This document shows positions 7,211 through 14,570 of a stretch of DNA of 64,000 nucleotides, in pieces. The notes below the pieces were generated by a model. The model was not told the origin of the DNA. It ran no database searches and saw only the letters and a program-made list of their open reading frames with translations. Made by a program: the position numbers and the translations under genes. How positions within the stretch are numbered: the stretch's first letter is position 1; the number at the start of each line of letters is the position of its first letter. Source of the DNA: Prescottella subtropica. Lineage in GTDB: Bacteria; Actinomycetota; Actinomycetes; Mycobacteriales; Mycobacteriaceae. Location of the stretch: the NCBI RefSeq assembly GCF_005434945.1, contig NZ_SKCH01000018.1, positions 1-64,000 on the forward strand, written 5' to 3'.

Positions 7211-7768
7211 TTATGCGGTGCGGGCGACCTCGACTGCGAACCGGCCGTCCGCGGTCGGGGTGACCCGGGAGTCGATGTGCAGGCCGGACTTCGCGACGGC
7301 GGCGATCTTCCCGACCCGCAGATCCCGGGCCGCGACCGCGGCGCTGTGCCGGCGGCCGTGGCCGTAGACCTTCCAAGTCACCCACTCCCCGGGTCGTGTG
7401 GCCGCCAATGTCCGGACCTTCGCCGCGGCCTGCTCCCGCGGGGACGGGGCGCGGTCGGTGACCGGTTGTGCGCCGAAGACATCCTCGATCGAACGCTGCC
7501 GGGTCTCGGCCTCGTACTTGGCGAGGAAGTCTTTGTGTCGGCGGCCGTCGACCTTGCCGAGGACACCGTCAGCGACGATGCCACGGGCCGTCGCCGCGTC
7601 GACGGGAGTCCAGGCCATCTCCCGGTCCCAGTAGAAGTCCTGCCCGAGCGGCCGGTGGAACACGAAGCGGCCGAAGTTGGGGATGTACGCGTAGACGCCG
7701 GACTGCTCGGTGTCGACGTAGGCCAACCACAGGTCCTGTCCGTCTTCGCTGACGATGTAGAGGCTCAT
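7211..7768 (-). CDS. Conserved protein of unknown function (MSLYIV type)
   Basis: 185 residues starting MSLYIVSEDGQDLWLAYVDT; AGAAGGGA precedes the ATG. The first ~115 residues hold a compact aromatic domain with FGRFVFHRPLGQDFYWDREM. The rest is basic (about residues 116-185, WVTWKVYGHGRRHSAAVAARD) and may bind nucleic acid. It starts 15 bp after the RelA/SpoT-like gene, so the two are co-transcribed and may form a functional pair. No family was recognised. A partner or antitoxin role is speculation based on neighbourhood only. A broken duplicate lies at 5540-6096. Confidence 0.7.
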   Translation of the reverse strand: MSLYIVSEDGQDLWLAYVDTEQSGVYAYIPNFGRFVFHRPLGQDFYWDREMAWTPVDAATARGIVADGVLGKVDGRRHKDFLAKYEAETRQRSIEDVFGAQPVTDRAPSPREQAAAKVRTLAATRPGEWVTWKVYGHGRRHSAAVAARDLRVGKIAAVAKSGLHIDSRVTPTADGRFAVEVARTA

Positions 7769-7783
7769 GATGCGTCCCTTCTC

Positions 7784-8353
7784 TCAGTCCATCTTCGGTG
7801 GCGTGTAGATCTTCGGCGTGACCGGGCACCCACCGAGTTCGGTCAACTCGACCAGACCAGCCGGCGCGGGCAACTGCGCCCATCGATCGGTCATCTTCTC
7901 CACCAACGCGGCGCGCTCGGCGACCGGCACGTCGAGGTTGCAGACCGTCTCGTAGTCGACGTGGGTGGTGTCCTTGATCTTCTGCGATTCCTCGGTGTGG
8001 AACTGGAACTGGAACTCCGCGATCCGGCCGCCCGGGTGACGGGCGAGCATGTGCACGCCCTTGTACTGGTTCCCGTCGATGTAAGACTGCTCGACCTCGA
8101 CGACCGTCCACCCGCGCTCGGTGAGCAGGCCGGTCATCGTGCGGGCAGTGTCGACGAGCCGGTCCGAGTCGGTGACCGCGGTGGACCGGACGACGTCGGT
8201 GATCTTCCCGGCGGTGGCGTCGATACTTCGATTCAGGTTCTCCTCGTAGCGGTCGTTGAGCTTGCGAGCGAGGGAGTCCGGACTCTTCATCCGAAACGCG
8301 AGACCGTGCATACGGACATCGTCGGGCAGGGCCGCGAGAACATCGGTGGTCAT
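7784..8353 (-). CDS. RelA/SpoT-like nucleotidyltransferase-fold protein
   Basis: ATG at 8353 is chosen over an upstream in-frame ATG (8383) because AGGAGG sits six bases before it. The 189-residue product shows family blocks in order: RMKSPDSLARKL (about 22-33), KITDVVRSTAVTDSDRLVD (about 51-69), YIDGNQYKGVHML (about 92-104) and AEFQFQFHTEESQKIKDTTH (about 113-132). These match the single-domain RelA/SpoT synthetase fold as found in small alarmone synthetases and toxSAS toxins, which make (p)ppGpp/ppApp or pyrophosphorylate tRNA. A decayed HD-hydrolase gene lies just upstream, the partner type of FaRel toxins. Activity is not proven; the family call is fairly secure. Confidence 0.65.
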   Translation of the reverse strand: MTTDVLAALPDDVRMHGLAFRMKSPDSLARKLNDRYEENLNRSIDATAGKITDVVRSTAVTDSDRLVDTARTMTGLLTERGWTVVEVEQSYIDGNQYKGVHMLARHPGGRIAEFQFQFHTEESQKIKDTTHVDYETVCNLDVPVAERAALVEKMTDRWAQLPAPAGLVELTELGGCPVTPKIYTPPKMD

Positions 8354-8382
8354 CTGCGCCTCCTGATGTTTCGCGGTGGCCA

Positions 8383-8560
8383 TCAGATCGACAACGGTGC
8401 CGGCGACGAGGCGCGGGTAGTTCTCGTACAGCTATTCCGGGGTGTTGGCCGGGTCCCGGGCCCACTCGACATCGGGCCGATCCGGTGCGGAGTCGGGGCG
8501 CAGGTCGTCGATGGTCCGGGCGCGGTGGCGCCGTTGGTCGACGCAGCGGCGGCCGCCCTC
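8383..8560 (-). pseudogene. Eroded coding fragment upstream of the RelA-like gene
   Basis: The leftward frame continuous with the RelA-like gene reads EWARDPANTPE, then a TAG, then LYENYPRLVAGTVVDLMATA. Codon bias suggests this was coding, but an in-frame stop breaks it and no start is seen. Probably the tail of a lost upstream gene. Confidence 0.35.
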
Positions 8561-8570
8561 GTCACCGGAT

Positions 8571-8955
8571 CTACACACCCTCGATCAGTTCGGCCCGGGC
8601 GCGGGCGTACTTGACGGTCAGGCAGTCTCGGGTGGTGTCGTCGAGTCGTGCGAGGCGCTTCGAGTCGCTGTTGTCGGCGAGGTCGGCGAGGTCGACGGTC
8701 AGCGCGAGCGGGACCTGGCGTAGTAGTCGGCCGGGGTCTCGCCGTCGCGGCGGGTGAGAGCGTCGACGGCGGCAGTCACCTCCGGCAGGAACGACTGTTC
8801 GAGGTCTGCGAGCGTGGTCTCGGTGTCCTCGACGACGTCGTGCAGCCAGGCTACGGCGACCGCAAGGTCGTCACCGGCGACTCGGGCGGGGTGGGGGTGG
8901 GCGGAGAAACAGGGTTGGATCCACTGGCGCCGGATGGGCGGAGGAAACGGCGGGG
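8571..8955 (-). pseudogene. Decayed HD-domain hydrolase (SpoT/small alarmone hydrolase-like)
   Basis: The leftward sequence encodes HPHPARVAGDDLAVAVAWLH then DVVEDTETTLADLEQSFLPE and AVDALTRRDGETPADYYAR, the HD-type (p)ppGpp hydrolase signature (HDVVEDT). Near 8715 the frame breaks: the continuation LALTVDLADLADNSDSKRLA, ending at the TAG at 8571, is in another frame. The N-terminus is also replaced by unrelated sequence. It is a remnant. Its position next to a RelA/SpoT-like gene matches toxSAS/antitoxin pairs in which an HD hydrolase detoxifies the product. Confidence 0.6.
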
Positions 8956-8959
8956 CAGG

Positions 8960-9179
8960 ATTGTTCAACGCCGCGCATGAACTGATCACCCCGTCCACCC
9001 GACATGCGGTCGAAGAACAGCATCGCCTGCAGACGATACGACTCACCCACAGCGCCGACGGGTCACCGTTCACCCTCGCCCCCGACCGCGGTGTCATCTA
9101 CCTGCACCGCAGCAAGACCAACCCCGCGCACGACACCAATCCACGCCGCGAGCAAGCTAGGCGCAGCTGGCACTGATCG
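8960..9179 (+). pseudogene. Small rightward coding remnant, unknown
   Basis: The frame FNAAHELITPSTRHAVEEQH continuing to KTNPAHDTNPRREQARRSWH before the TGA near 9177 has fair codon bias but no start or ribosome binding site and joins the HD remnant directly. Probably a fragment brought in by rearrangement. Confidence 0.3.
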
Positions 9180-9225
9180 GGATCAGCGACGTCCAGCCCC
9201 GCGCATCTCGGTACCTGAGTCGCGG

Positions 9226-9738
9226 CTACACGCCGCCTCGGCCGTTCGGCAGCTTCCAGCTCGGTCTCGGAAAGTGGCAGGTGTAGCCGTCCGGGTAGTG
9301 CTGCAGATAGTTCTGGTGCTTGGCCTCCGCTTCCCAGAATGTGCCCGCCGGGGTCACCTCAGTCACCACCTTGCCGGGCCATCGACGTGAGTCGTCGACA
9401 TCGACAATGGTGCCCAAAGCGACACGCTTCTGATCGTCGTCGAGATAGAAGATCGCCGAACGGTATGCGGTCCCGATGTCGTTGCCCTGACGGTTCTCCG
9501 TCGTCGGATCGTGGATCTGGAAGAAGAACTCGAGCAGGGCTCGGTAGTCCGTTCGAGCTGGGTCGTAGACGATCTCCACCGCCTCGGCGTGACCTGGATG
9601 ATTGCGATACGTGGGACGGTCGTTACGCCCTCCGGTGTAGCCGACTCGCGTCGACACCACACCCGGCTGCCGACGGATCAAATCCTCCATGCCCCAGAAA
9701 CATCCGCCAGCCAGAATCGCCTTCCGTGTGTCGGCCAT
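9226..9738 (-). CDS. msrA: Peptide methionine sulfoxide reductase A
   Basis: 170 residues from ATG 9738 (GGGGAGGAGA upstream). It reduces the S-epimer of methionine sulfoxide in proteins in the cytoplasm, using thioredoxin. The catalytic motif GGCFWG with the nucleophilic Cys is at residues 11-16. Other conserved segments are [27 protein letters not shown], and YRSAIFY. Length and C-terminal region are normal for the family. It stands alone as cargo, between a decayed block and HTH debris, without an msrB partner visible. Confidence 0.93.
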   Translation of the reverse strand: MADTRKAILAGGCFWGMEDLIRRQPGVVSTRVGYTGGRNDRPTYRNHPGHAEAVEIVYDPARTDYRALLEFFFQIHDPTTENRQGNDIGTAYRSAIFYLDDDQKRVALGTIVDVDDSRRWPGKVVTEVTPAGTFWEAEAKHQNYLQHYPDGYTCHFPRPSWKLPNGRGGV

Positions 9739-10008
9739 TCCATCTCCTCCCCATGAAAGCCAGACAGATCCGACGCACCACGACTCCTGATCCTGGCTTG
9801 CTCGAGAGACTTCGCTGACGGCCTGGCTGATAGATACCCGCTCGCACAAACCTATCCGAGCCCTGCCCACGCGCCACGCAGACCATCGCCGACATACTGG
9901 CCGGAGCCCCTCCAAGCAGTCCTGCTTCAGGGTCCCTCACCACGCCACAACGAGCAATGATCTGAACCTGTGGATCCCGGGATGACGCGTCTTCCCGGGA
10001 GATAATCT
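9739..10008. other. No gene seen
   Basis: 270 bp upstream of msrA with no supported coding frame; likely holds the msrA promoter but I see no clear -35/-10 pair. Confidence 0.3.
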
Positions 10009-10230
10009 GTGGAACCTGCGGTGGACAGGTGGGAGATCGGCCGCGAGTATCCGACATGGGACCAGACCGTGGCCCTGGCGCAGCTGCTCGGCGTTCGTGT
10101 CCGCGACCTGACCCACCTGGACGCCGACCCGAAACGCGAGACGCGGCCGCGGATGCGGCTGCCGGGGATGGCGATCCTGTCGTTCGATCCGGAGGCGGTC
10201 GCAGCGACCACCGGCACGTCGTCGGCATAG
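10009..10230 (+). pseudogene. XRE-type HTH protein fragment
   Basis: The 73-residue frame VDRWEIGREYPTWDQTVALA then QLLGVRVRDLT is the C-terminal half of an XRE-type HTH domain (recognition-helix end plus following helices). The first helices are missing and the GTG at 10009 has no ribosome binding site, so it is probably a truncated regulator. A terminator follows immediately. Confidence 0.5.
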
Positions 10231-10236
10231 ACGACC

Positions 10237-10263
10237 AACGGCCCCACACCACCGCGGGGCCGT
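10237..10263 (+). terminator. Terminator after HTH remnant
   Basis: AACGGCCCC and GGGGCCGTT form a 9-bp stem followed by TTCTCTG. Confidence 0.7.
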
Positions 10264-10295
10264 TCTCTGTCCGTTGAGCCCATGAATCTATGCGT

Positions 10296-10319
10296 TTACC
10301 TGGATTGATGACACGTCCC
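10296..10319 (+). repeat. Dispersed 24-bp element, copy 5
   Basis: TTACCTGG then ATGACACGTCCC. Left edge of the leftward accessory operons, beyond the terminator of gene 10641-11141. Confidence 0.8.
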
Positions 10320-10585
10320 CCGGTGTCGTATGTTGGCTGGCTCGTGGCGCGGGGGTCGACGTGGAATCGGCTGTCGAGGGTGCTTCCTGCCCCGATCTGC
10401 GGTCACCGTGCGCGGCTCAGCTGATGATGCCGGGGCGTTCCTCGGTGTCGTGGTTGCCGTTCTCGTGGTGCCGGCTGCTCCGGTCGGGTGCGCTTGTGGA
10501 TGCGGTGGCCGGAGTGGTCATGAGTTGAAGGACGGCGCGCACCCGGCGATCTGCTGCGGGTGGAGTCACCTGAACGCGGTGACGC

Positions 10586-10626
10586 GCGTCGGCCCCGAGA
10601 CTGCGGTGAAGTCTCGGGACCGACGC
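10586..10626 (-). terminator. Terminator of gene 10641-11141
   Basis: GCGTCGGCCCCGAGAC pairs with GTCTCGGGACCGACGC (one internal mismatch), nine-base loop; 15 bp beyond the stop codon. Confidence 0.75.
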
Positions 10627-10640
10627 ATGGGGAGGCGTGT

Positions 10641-11141
10641 TCAGCGGCGGGTCTGCATGGAGGAGTAGAGGGCGACCACGACAGCGAACATGACGAGGGC
10701 GCCGAAGCCCATCGACAGCCAGGCTGCGAGACGCTGGACGGCGTCGTAGAGGACGACGACGAGGCCGAGGGCTGTGGAGATCACGGTGCCGATCTGCCAG
10801 ACCCGGCCCCGGCCCTTCGTGTCGTCGACGGAGTCGACGAACCACTTCTGGCAGATGCTGATGACGAACACCGCGAGAGCGACGGTGCCGAGGGTTGCCC
10901 AGATGCTCGGGAGATGGCGGACCATGTTGCCCAGCACGACGACGAAGCCGATGTACCCGACGAGGGCGGCCCCGGCCGCGATGAGCATCGGTGTCAGTTC
11001 CTCGGTGCGGGCGTCCAACCCGAGCACCGTCACCCCGGCAGAGAAGGCCACGAGGACGACAAATACTGCCAGGAGCAGGACCATTCCTGCCCAGTGCCAG
11101 TGGGTCCAGTCGGTCAGGTGGCCGATCGCGGTATCGGTCAT
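10641..11141 (-). CDS. Four-helix membrane protein of unknown function
   Basis: 166 residues from ATG 11141 (GGGAGAACC upstream). Four hydrophobic segments are visible: about 17-41, 50-73, 79-98 and 117-160 (the last possibly split), with a short cytoplasmic charged loop KWFVDSVDDTKGRGRVW. No catalytic motif. It ends the leftward accessory set and has its own terminator. Unknown family; an envelope or entry-exclusion type role is possible but unsupported. Confidence 0.7.
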   Translation of the reverse strand: MTDTAIGHLTDWTHWHWAGMVLLLAVFVVLVAFSAGVTVLGLDARTEELTPMLIAAGAALVGYIGFVVVLGNMVRHLPSIWATLGTVALAVFVISICQKWFVDSVDDTKGRGRVWQIGTVISTALGLVVVLYDAVQRLAAWLSMGFGALVMFAVVVALYSSMQTRR

Positions 11142-11226
11142 GGGTTCTCCCTTGAGTGGGTCGTTGGCTTGCGTGTAGGCCGGTGTGGTGCGTCGAGGGG
11201 TGGGTGGGGTGTCCGCCAGGCGAGGC

Positions 11227-11250
11227 GGAGGGGCCCGTGTGGGCCCCTCC
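11227..11250 (-). terminator. Terminator after 48-aa gene
   Basis: GGAGGGGCCC, loop GTGT, GGGCCCCTCC: perfect 10-bp stem directly downstream of the stop at 11257. Confidence 0.75.
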
Positions 11251-11256
11251 GGCGGC

Positions 11257-11403
11257 CTAGATGTAGTCGATCTGGTCGGCGGGGATCGTGGTGCCGGTGG
11301 CCTTCTTGATCAGGTCGCTCTTGGCGGCGATGAACTCGTCGCGGTCGCCCGCCTTGATTGCGGCGCGGTAGCGCTTGCGGGCCTGCTCGATCTCCTGGGA
11401 CAT
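11257..11403 (-). CDS. 48-residue hypothetical protein
   Basis: ATG 11403 with GAAAGGAGG ideally placed. Product MSQEIEQARKRYRAAIKAGD continuing to the stop is short, charged and helical, without cysteines or membrane segments. It has its own promoter of the TTGCAA-N18-TAAAGT family (11433-11462) and its own terminator, so it is a real single-gene unit. Function unknown. Confidence 0.7.
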   Translation of the reverse strand: MSQEIEQARKRYRAAIKAGDRDEFIAAKSDLIKKATGTTIPADQIDYI

Positions 11404-11432
11404 GTTGTCCTCCTTTCGTTGGGAACACCTCA

Positions 11433-11462
11433 ACTTTACAATATGACTTTGCATAGTTGCAA
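11433..11462 (-). promoter_or_regulatory. Shared-family promoter P1 with TTGCA-N4-TGCAA operator
   Basis: On the minus strand: TTGCAA (-35, 11457-11462), 18-bp spacer, TAAAGT (-10, 11433-11438). The -35 is half of the inverted repeat TTGCA-TAGT-TGCAA (11449-11462 on the plus strand). Two other sites have the same layout. Confidence 0.7.
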
Positions 11463-11505
11463 CCCGCTGCATCCTGGCGCACACCGCCACACCCTCCACA
11501 CGTCC

Positions 11506-11529
11506 TGACCAGCGGAAATGACACGTCCC
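11506..11529 (+). repeat. Dispersed 24-bp element, copy 6
   Basis: TGACCAGCGGAA then ATGACACGTCCC; one of the closest matches to consensus. Between promoter P1 and the terminator at 11583. Confidence 0.85.
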
Positions 11530-11582
11530 GGATGAAGAACACCCTCGGGAGCCCCGCCTGGGATGGCCGCCGCGACACAACG

Positions 11583-11615
11583 AAGGCCCCTCCCGGATCT
11601 CCCGGGAGGGGCCTT
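11583..11615 (-). terminator. Terminator of the HAD gene operon
   Basis: AAGGCCCCTCCCGG and CCGGGAGGGGCCTT: perfect 14-bp stem, 25 bp beyond the stop of gene 11640-12377. Confidence 0.8.
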
Positions 11616-11639
11616 ACAGGTACCCGAGGGCGTCGACGA

Positions 11640-12377
11640 TCAGGCCACGGTGCGTCCCTGCATACGCTTCTCGATCGCGCGCTGCCTCATCCGCTCGGCG
11701 TGCCGCGTGCGCCACTCACGCTGCCGGGCCTCGAACGGGGCCTGCGACGCGTCCCAGGCCGACCGCGCAGCTTCTGCACACAACGCGAGGGAGTCGGCGG
11801 GTTCGGGGCCGACGTCGATAGCGGGGACCAGATCCCCGGACTCGTACTGCTCGAGGAGGTCACTGGAAAGCCACGCCGGGCAGCCCTGCTCGCGCAGCGC
11901 GTCGACGGCGGCCCGCTCGTCGTCGATCCAGGCCACCAACGGGTTGTCCTGCTGGTACTTGTCCTGCCACCGCCACCACTGGCGCCGTTTGACGTCGAGG
12001 GCAGGACGGATCGAGCCGTCGATCCACAGGCTGCGGGACTCGATATGACCGGGCGGGAGCGAGTTCTTGCGAATCCACCGGTCAGTCCCCGGCATGAACT
12101 GGTCGAGGCGGGTGGTCGTGTACGCGATGGTGAAGCCGGCGTCGTGGAGTGCGCGGACGAGTTTCCCGACGGGCCGGATCAGGTCGGCGTGCTTGAAGTT
12201 CGCGTGGAACGACTTCCAGTCCCGGTCCTTGTAGGCCGGGGCGGCCAGCAGATGGGTGAACTTGTCCATGCTCGCGACGACGCCGTCGATGTCGACCAGG
12301 ACGGTCGGGCCGGGCTTCGGCGGGTCGAACCAGGGCTTGGGGCGGTCCTTGAAGGACACTTCGCGGTCTTTCGACAT
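11640..12377 (-). CDS. HAD-like phosphatase (5'-nucleotidase / PNKP-phosphatase type)
   Basis: 245 residues from ATG 12377 (GGAGAG upstream; longer in-frame starts lack a ribosome binding site). The HAD motif I TVLVDIDGVVASM (about 25-37) supplies the nucleophilic Asp pair, FTIAYTTTRLDQF (about 82-94) fits motif II with Thr, and NPLVAWIDDERAAVD (about 145-159) fits motif IV. These proteins usually dephosphorylate nucleotides or nucleic-acid 3' ends and are common on phages and plasmids. It is probably co-transcribed with the 54-aa gene upstream. Substrate unknown. Confidence 0.65.
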   Translation of the reverse strand: MSKDREVSFKDRPKPWFDPPKPGPTVLVDIDGVVASMDKFTHLLAAPAYKDRDWKSFHANFKHADLIRPVGKLVRALHDAGFTIAYTTTRLDQFMPGTDRWIRKNSLPPGHIESRSLWIDGSIRPALDVKRRQWWRWQDKYQQDNPLVAWIDDERAAVDALREQGCPAWLSSDLLEQYESGDLVPAIDVGPEPADSLALCAEAARSAWDASQAPFEARQREWRTRHAERMRQRAIEKRMQGRTVA

Positions 12378-12513
12378 GGGTGACTCTCCGATCGGTGATG
12401 ATTCGTCGTGTGCGGCCGCGGTGGTGCGGCCGTCGGCGGACACCCTGACATTGGGGTTCTTCCCGGCTCGGGATCGTCGTGGTGTCCTATCGCGGCCACC
12501 ACGGCCCGCGGGG

Positions 12514-12678
12514 TCAATCAGCGGGGACGAAGTCGGTCAGTTTCGCCGACCAGGGGTAGGCGCCGGGTGCGTCGCCGACGGCTTCGACGAGGGCGGTGCC
12601 GTCTTCGTCGTCGATGCTGACGACGGTGAAGACGGAGACGCCGCCGGGCCGGATGCGGACATGGTCGCCGGGTTGCAT
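12514..12678 (-). CDS. 54-residue hypothetical protein (SH3-like barrel character)
   Basis: ATG 12678 preceded by GAGAGGAAA. The product MQPGDHVRIRPGGVSVFTVV followed by SIDDEDGTALVEAVGDAPGA looks like a small SH3-like beta barrel with clear G/C third positions. A 24-bp element lies 37 bp upstream of the start. It precedes the HAD gene by 137 bp. Function unknown. Confidence 0.6.
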   Translation of the reverse strand: MQPGDHVRIRPGGVSVFTVVSIDDEDGTALVEAVGDAPGAYPWSAKLTDFVPAD

Positions 12679-12714
12679 GGGTTTCCTCTCGGGCAGTACG
12701 GGTCACCGACAAGC

Positions 12715-12738
12715 GGGACGTGTCATTTTCCCTGTTCA
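12715..12738 (-). repeat. Dispersed 24-bp element, copy 7
   Basis: Complement TGAACAGG then ATGACACGTCCC, 37 bp upstream of gene 12514-12678. Confidence 0.8.
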
Positions 12739-12970
12739 CGGCCAGATTTTCGAGTTCGGATGCTCGCGCGGCGGTGGCGCGGTTGCACCCGTGTGGCCGG
12801 CGTCGGCCACCGTCTCGCCCCGCCTACCGCGCCCCGCCCCCTCTCGCCGGCAGGGGCGCGCACTGTGTCCGACGGTCCGAGACGTGGAGACGGGCGGGCA
12901 GGGGACCTGCATCCGAGGGGCCGACTCAGCCGGTACGACCGGGCGCGACCTGTCACCGAAGTCAGTGCCT

Positions 12971-12994
12971 TTACCTGCATAGATGACACGTCCC
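12971..12994 (+). repeat. Dispersed 24-bp element, copy 8
   Basis: TTACCTGC then ATGACACGTCCC; partner of copy 7 in an inverted arrangement. Confidence 0.8.
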
Positions 12995-13072
12995 CTGGTG
13001 GCCGAGTGGGCGTCGGACACCGTGCGACGGTCGGGGTGTCTGCGGCGCTCGACACGGCCGCCGCGACCAAAA

Positions 13073-13102
13073 GAGGGAGGAGCCCATCTGGGCTCCTCCC
13101 TC
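13073..13102 (-). terminator. Terminator of gene 13116-13481
   Basis: GAGGGAGGAGCCCA and TGGGCTCCTCCCTC form a perfect 14-bp stem with a two-base loop, 14 bp past the stop. Confidence 0.8.
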
Positions 13103-13115
13103 CAGGGATCGTCGG

Positions 13116-13481
13116 TCAGTGGCCGTGCTGCTGGTGGAGCGCGGCCAGGACGGTGGAAACGTCCATCGCGACGATGAGGGTCGCTGCCTGGGGTCCTGCG
13201 GGATGGGCGGCGACCGCGGTGGCCGGTGCGGGCGCGGCCGCGCCGACGAGGTCGACGTCGAGGGCGCGGACAGCGACGACGCGGTAGGCGTTGCGGTCGG
13301 CCAGTCGCGGGGTGACCTCGTCGGGGTGTTCGGCGTTCCACTCTTCGGCGCGGTCGACAGCGCGGCGGATACCCCGGCGCGCTGCGGAGTCGAAGCCTTC
13401 GGCGTCGACGTTGACGGTGAACGTCTGGTTCTTGAACTCGAAGCCGGTGCCGGGCTGAATGTCGACAGCGTATGCGCTCAT
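13116..13481 (-). CDS. 121-residue hypothetical protein
   Basis: ATG 13481 with CAGGAGGA upstream. The N-terminal ~70 residues are mixed alpha/beta (NQTFTVNVDAEGFDSAARRG then IRRAVDRAEEWNAEHPDEV). The C-terminus is Ala/Pro-rich and ends in a helical His-rich tail (LAALHQQHGH). A promoter of the shared family (13584-13613) and a terminator make it a single-gene unit. No family recognised. Confidence 0.65.
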   Translation of the reverse strand: MSAYAVDIQPGTGFEFKNQTFTVNVDAEGFDSAARRGIRRAVDRAEEWNAEHPDEVTPRLADRNAYRVVAVRALDVDLVGAAAPAPATAVAAHPAGPQAATLIVAMDVSTVLAALHQQHGH

Positions 13482-13583
13482 GTGTCCTCCTGGACGTCGT
13501 TGACGGTTCGGGCTCGAATACGGCTGGCGGCCACTGTGATTCGCCGCCGAGTGGTTGCTCTTCCAGCCTGCCCGACATCACAA

Positions 13584-13613
13584 ACATTACAATATGACTT
13601 TGCATAGTTGCAA
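13584..13613 (-). promoter_or_regulatory. Shared-family promoter P2 with TTGCA-N4-TGCAA operator
   Basis: Minus strand TTGCAA (13608-13613), 18-bp spacer, TAATGT (13584-13589). Inverted repeat TTGCA-TAGT-TGCAA at 13600-13613. Nearly identical to P1 over 25 bp. Confidence 0.7.
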
Positions 13614-13647
13614 GCTGATGCACCGACATCGACGACGAGACACCCTC

Positions 13648-13671
13648 GGGACGTGTCATTTCCGCTGGTCA
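13648..13671 (-). repeat. Dispersed 24-bp element, copy 9
   Basis: Complement TGACCAGCGGAA then ATGACACGTCCC, identical to copy 6. Confidence 0.85.
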
Positions 13672-13687
13672 CAGCGGCAAAAGAGAA

Positions 13688-13725
13688 CGCCCCTGCCGCA
13701 CGGTGGGGGGTTGGCGGCAGGGGCG
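13688..13725. terminator. Hairpin
   Basis: CGCCCCTGCCGC and GCGGCAGGGGCG, perfect 12-bp stem, next to copy 9. Confidence 0.6.
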
Positions 13726-14090
13726 TGAATCGGTAGCCGGGGGGAGGGCTACAAGTCCAGGAGACCACGCGAACAGGCGTTTCACCAACCCGGTCTCGCG
13801 CCAGGATCAACGAGCGAGAACCTGCACACCATCGGCGGCGCGCCGGGCCGACGAGGCTGGCCGCATCGGAAGCTGCTCGGGTGTCGACGATCTCACGCCC
13901 TCCGCCGCGGCCGCGCCGGCACAGGAACATCGCTCCCGCTTCGCGCTGGAACGGCCGCGGTCGCGCAGCTGGGCGGCGTCGAGTGCGGCCGCGCCCCGGA
14001 GCGACGCTGGTCGGCGGGCGGTCGCGGGACAGGGTTCGGTGGCCGCGCGGACCCCCTCACCGGAGATGCGCCGGTGCGATACACGGGAGG

Positions 14091-14114
14091 GGGACGTGTC
14101 GTTCTTGCTGTTCA
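14091..14114 (-). repeat. Dispersed 24-bp element, copy 10
   Basis: Complement TGAACAGC then ACGACACGTCCC; 41 bp beyond the stop of gene 14156-14500. Confidence 0.8.
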
Positions 14115-14155
14115 ACGCAGGTTTCTGCGCCTTCGTTCCGGAGCGGGCGGTGCGG

Positions 14156-14500
14156 TCAGCGGGCGTCGGAGGTGCCGGCGGCCAGGGTGAGCAGGTCGTC
14201 GATGCGGGCGGTTTTGCGTCCGCGGCGGCGGTCGCGGACGAGGTGGCGGTAGATCCGGGCGCAGGCGCGAACTTCGGTGAGGATGCGGTGGATGCGCCAT
14301 TCGGCGAGGTAGGTGGCGTCGAGGGCGTCTTGTTTCGCGGTGGTGACCTGGTGGTTGAGCAGGTCGATGATGCTGACGAGGTCGGCCTTGTCGCGCTCGA
14401 GCCAGTCCTCGCGGGTGAGGTGGCCGTTCCATTTCTCGACGCGGGGCCGGGTGTCCCAGTCGGGCGGGTAGTAGCTGGTCAGCGGGTCGGTGGCGGTCAT
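14156..14500 (-). CDS. 114-residue hypothetical protein
   Basis: ATG 14500 with CCAGGAGTG upstream. The product MTATDPLTSYYPPDWDTRPR followed by a mostly helical, basic body (IYRHLVRDRRRGRKTARIDD) has no known motif. The region resembles small phage/plasmid helical proteins. It is the third gene of a leftward set after the DUF6884 and DUF6573 genes but is separated from them by a terminator-like hairpin. Function unknown. Confidence 0.6.
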   Translation of the reverse strand: MTATDPLTSYYPPDWDTRPRVEKWNGHLTREDWLERDKADLVSIIDLLNHQVTTAKQDALDATYLAEWRIHRILTEVRACARIYRHLVRDRRRGRKTARIDDLLTLAAGTSDAR

Positions 14501-14520
14501 CGCACTCCTGGAGTAGGTCC

Positions 14521-14556
14521 TCGTGGGGCCGCACCGGCACGGGTGCGGCCCCACGA
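14521..14556 (-). terminator. Terminator of the DUF6573 gene
   Basis: TCGTGGGGCCGCACC and GGTGCGGCCCCACGA: perfect 15-bp stem, lying 15 bp past the DUF6573 stop and just before gene 14156-14500. Confidence 0.8.
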
Positions 14557-14570
14557 GGGATGGGCGGTGG

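Larger units (their letters stand above)
12679..13115. other. Intergenic spacer bounded by an inverted pair of 24-bp elements
   Basis: 437 bp without a supported gene. It contains copies 7 (minus, 12715) and 8 (plus, 12971), pointing away from each other with 232 bp of GC-rich non-coding DNA between them, plus the terminator at 13073. Confidence 0.4.
13482..14155. other. Intergenic region with promoter, hairpin and two 24-bp elements
   Basis: 674 bp. It holds the promoter for gene 13116-13481, copies 9 and 10 of the dispersed element (both minus) and a 12-bp-stem hairpin at 13688-13725. Open leftward frames at 13.75-14.1 kb lack ribosome binding sites and consistent codon bias, so I do not call a gene, although the hairpin hints at a small leftward transcript. 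Confidence 0.35.

Noticed and set aside
13478..14115. Leftward frames between 13.75 and 14.1 kb as a gene ending at the 13688 hairpin
   Set aside because: Three frames are partly open but none has a ribosome binding site and consistent third-position bias; left as non-coding.
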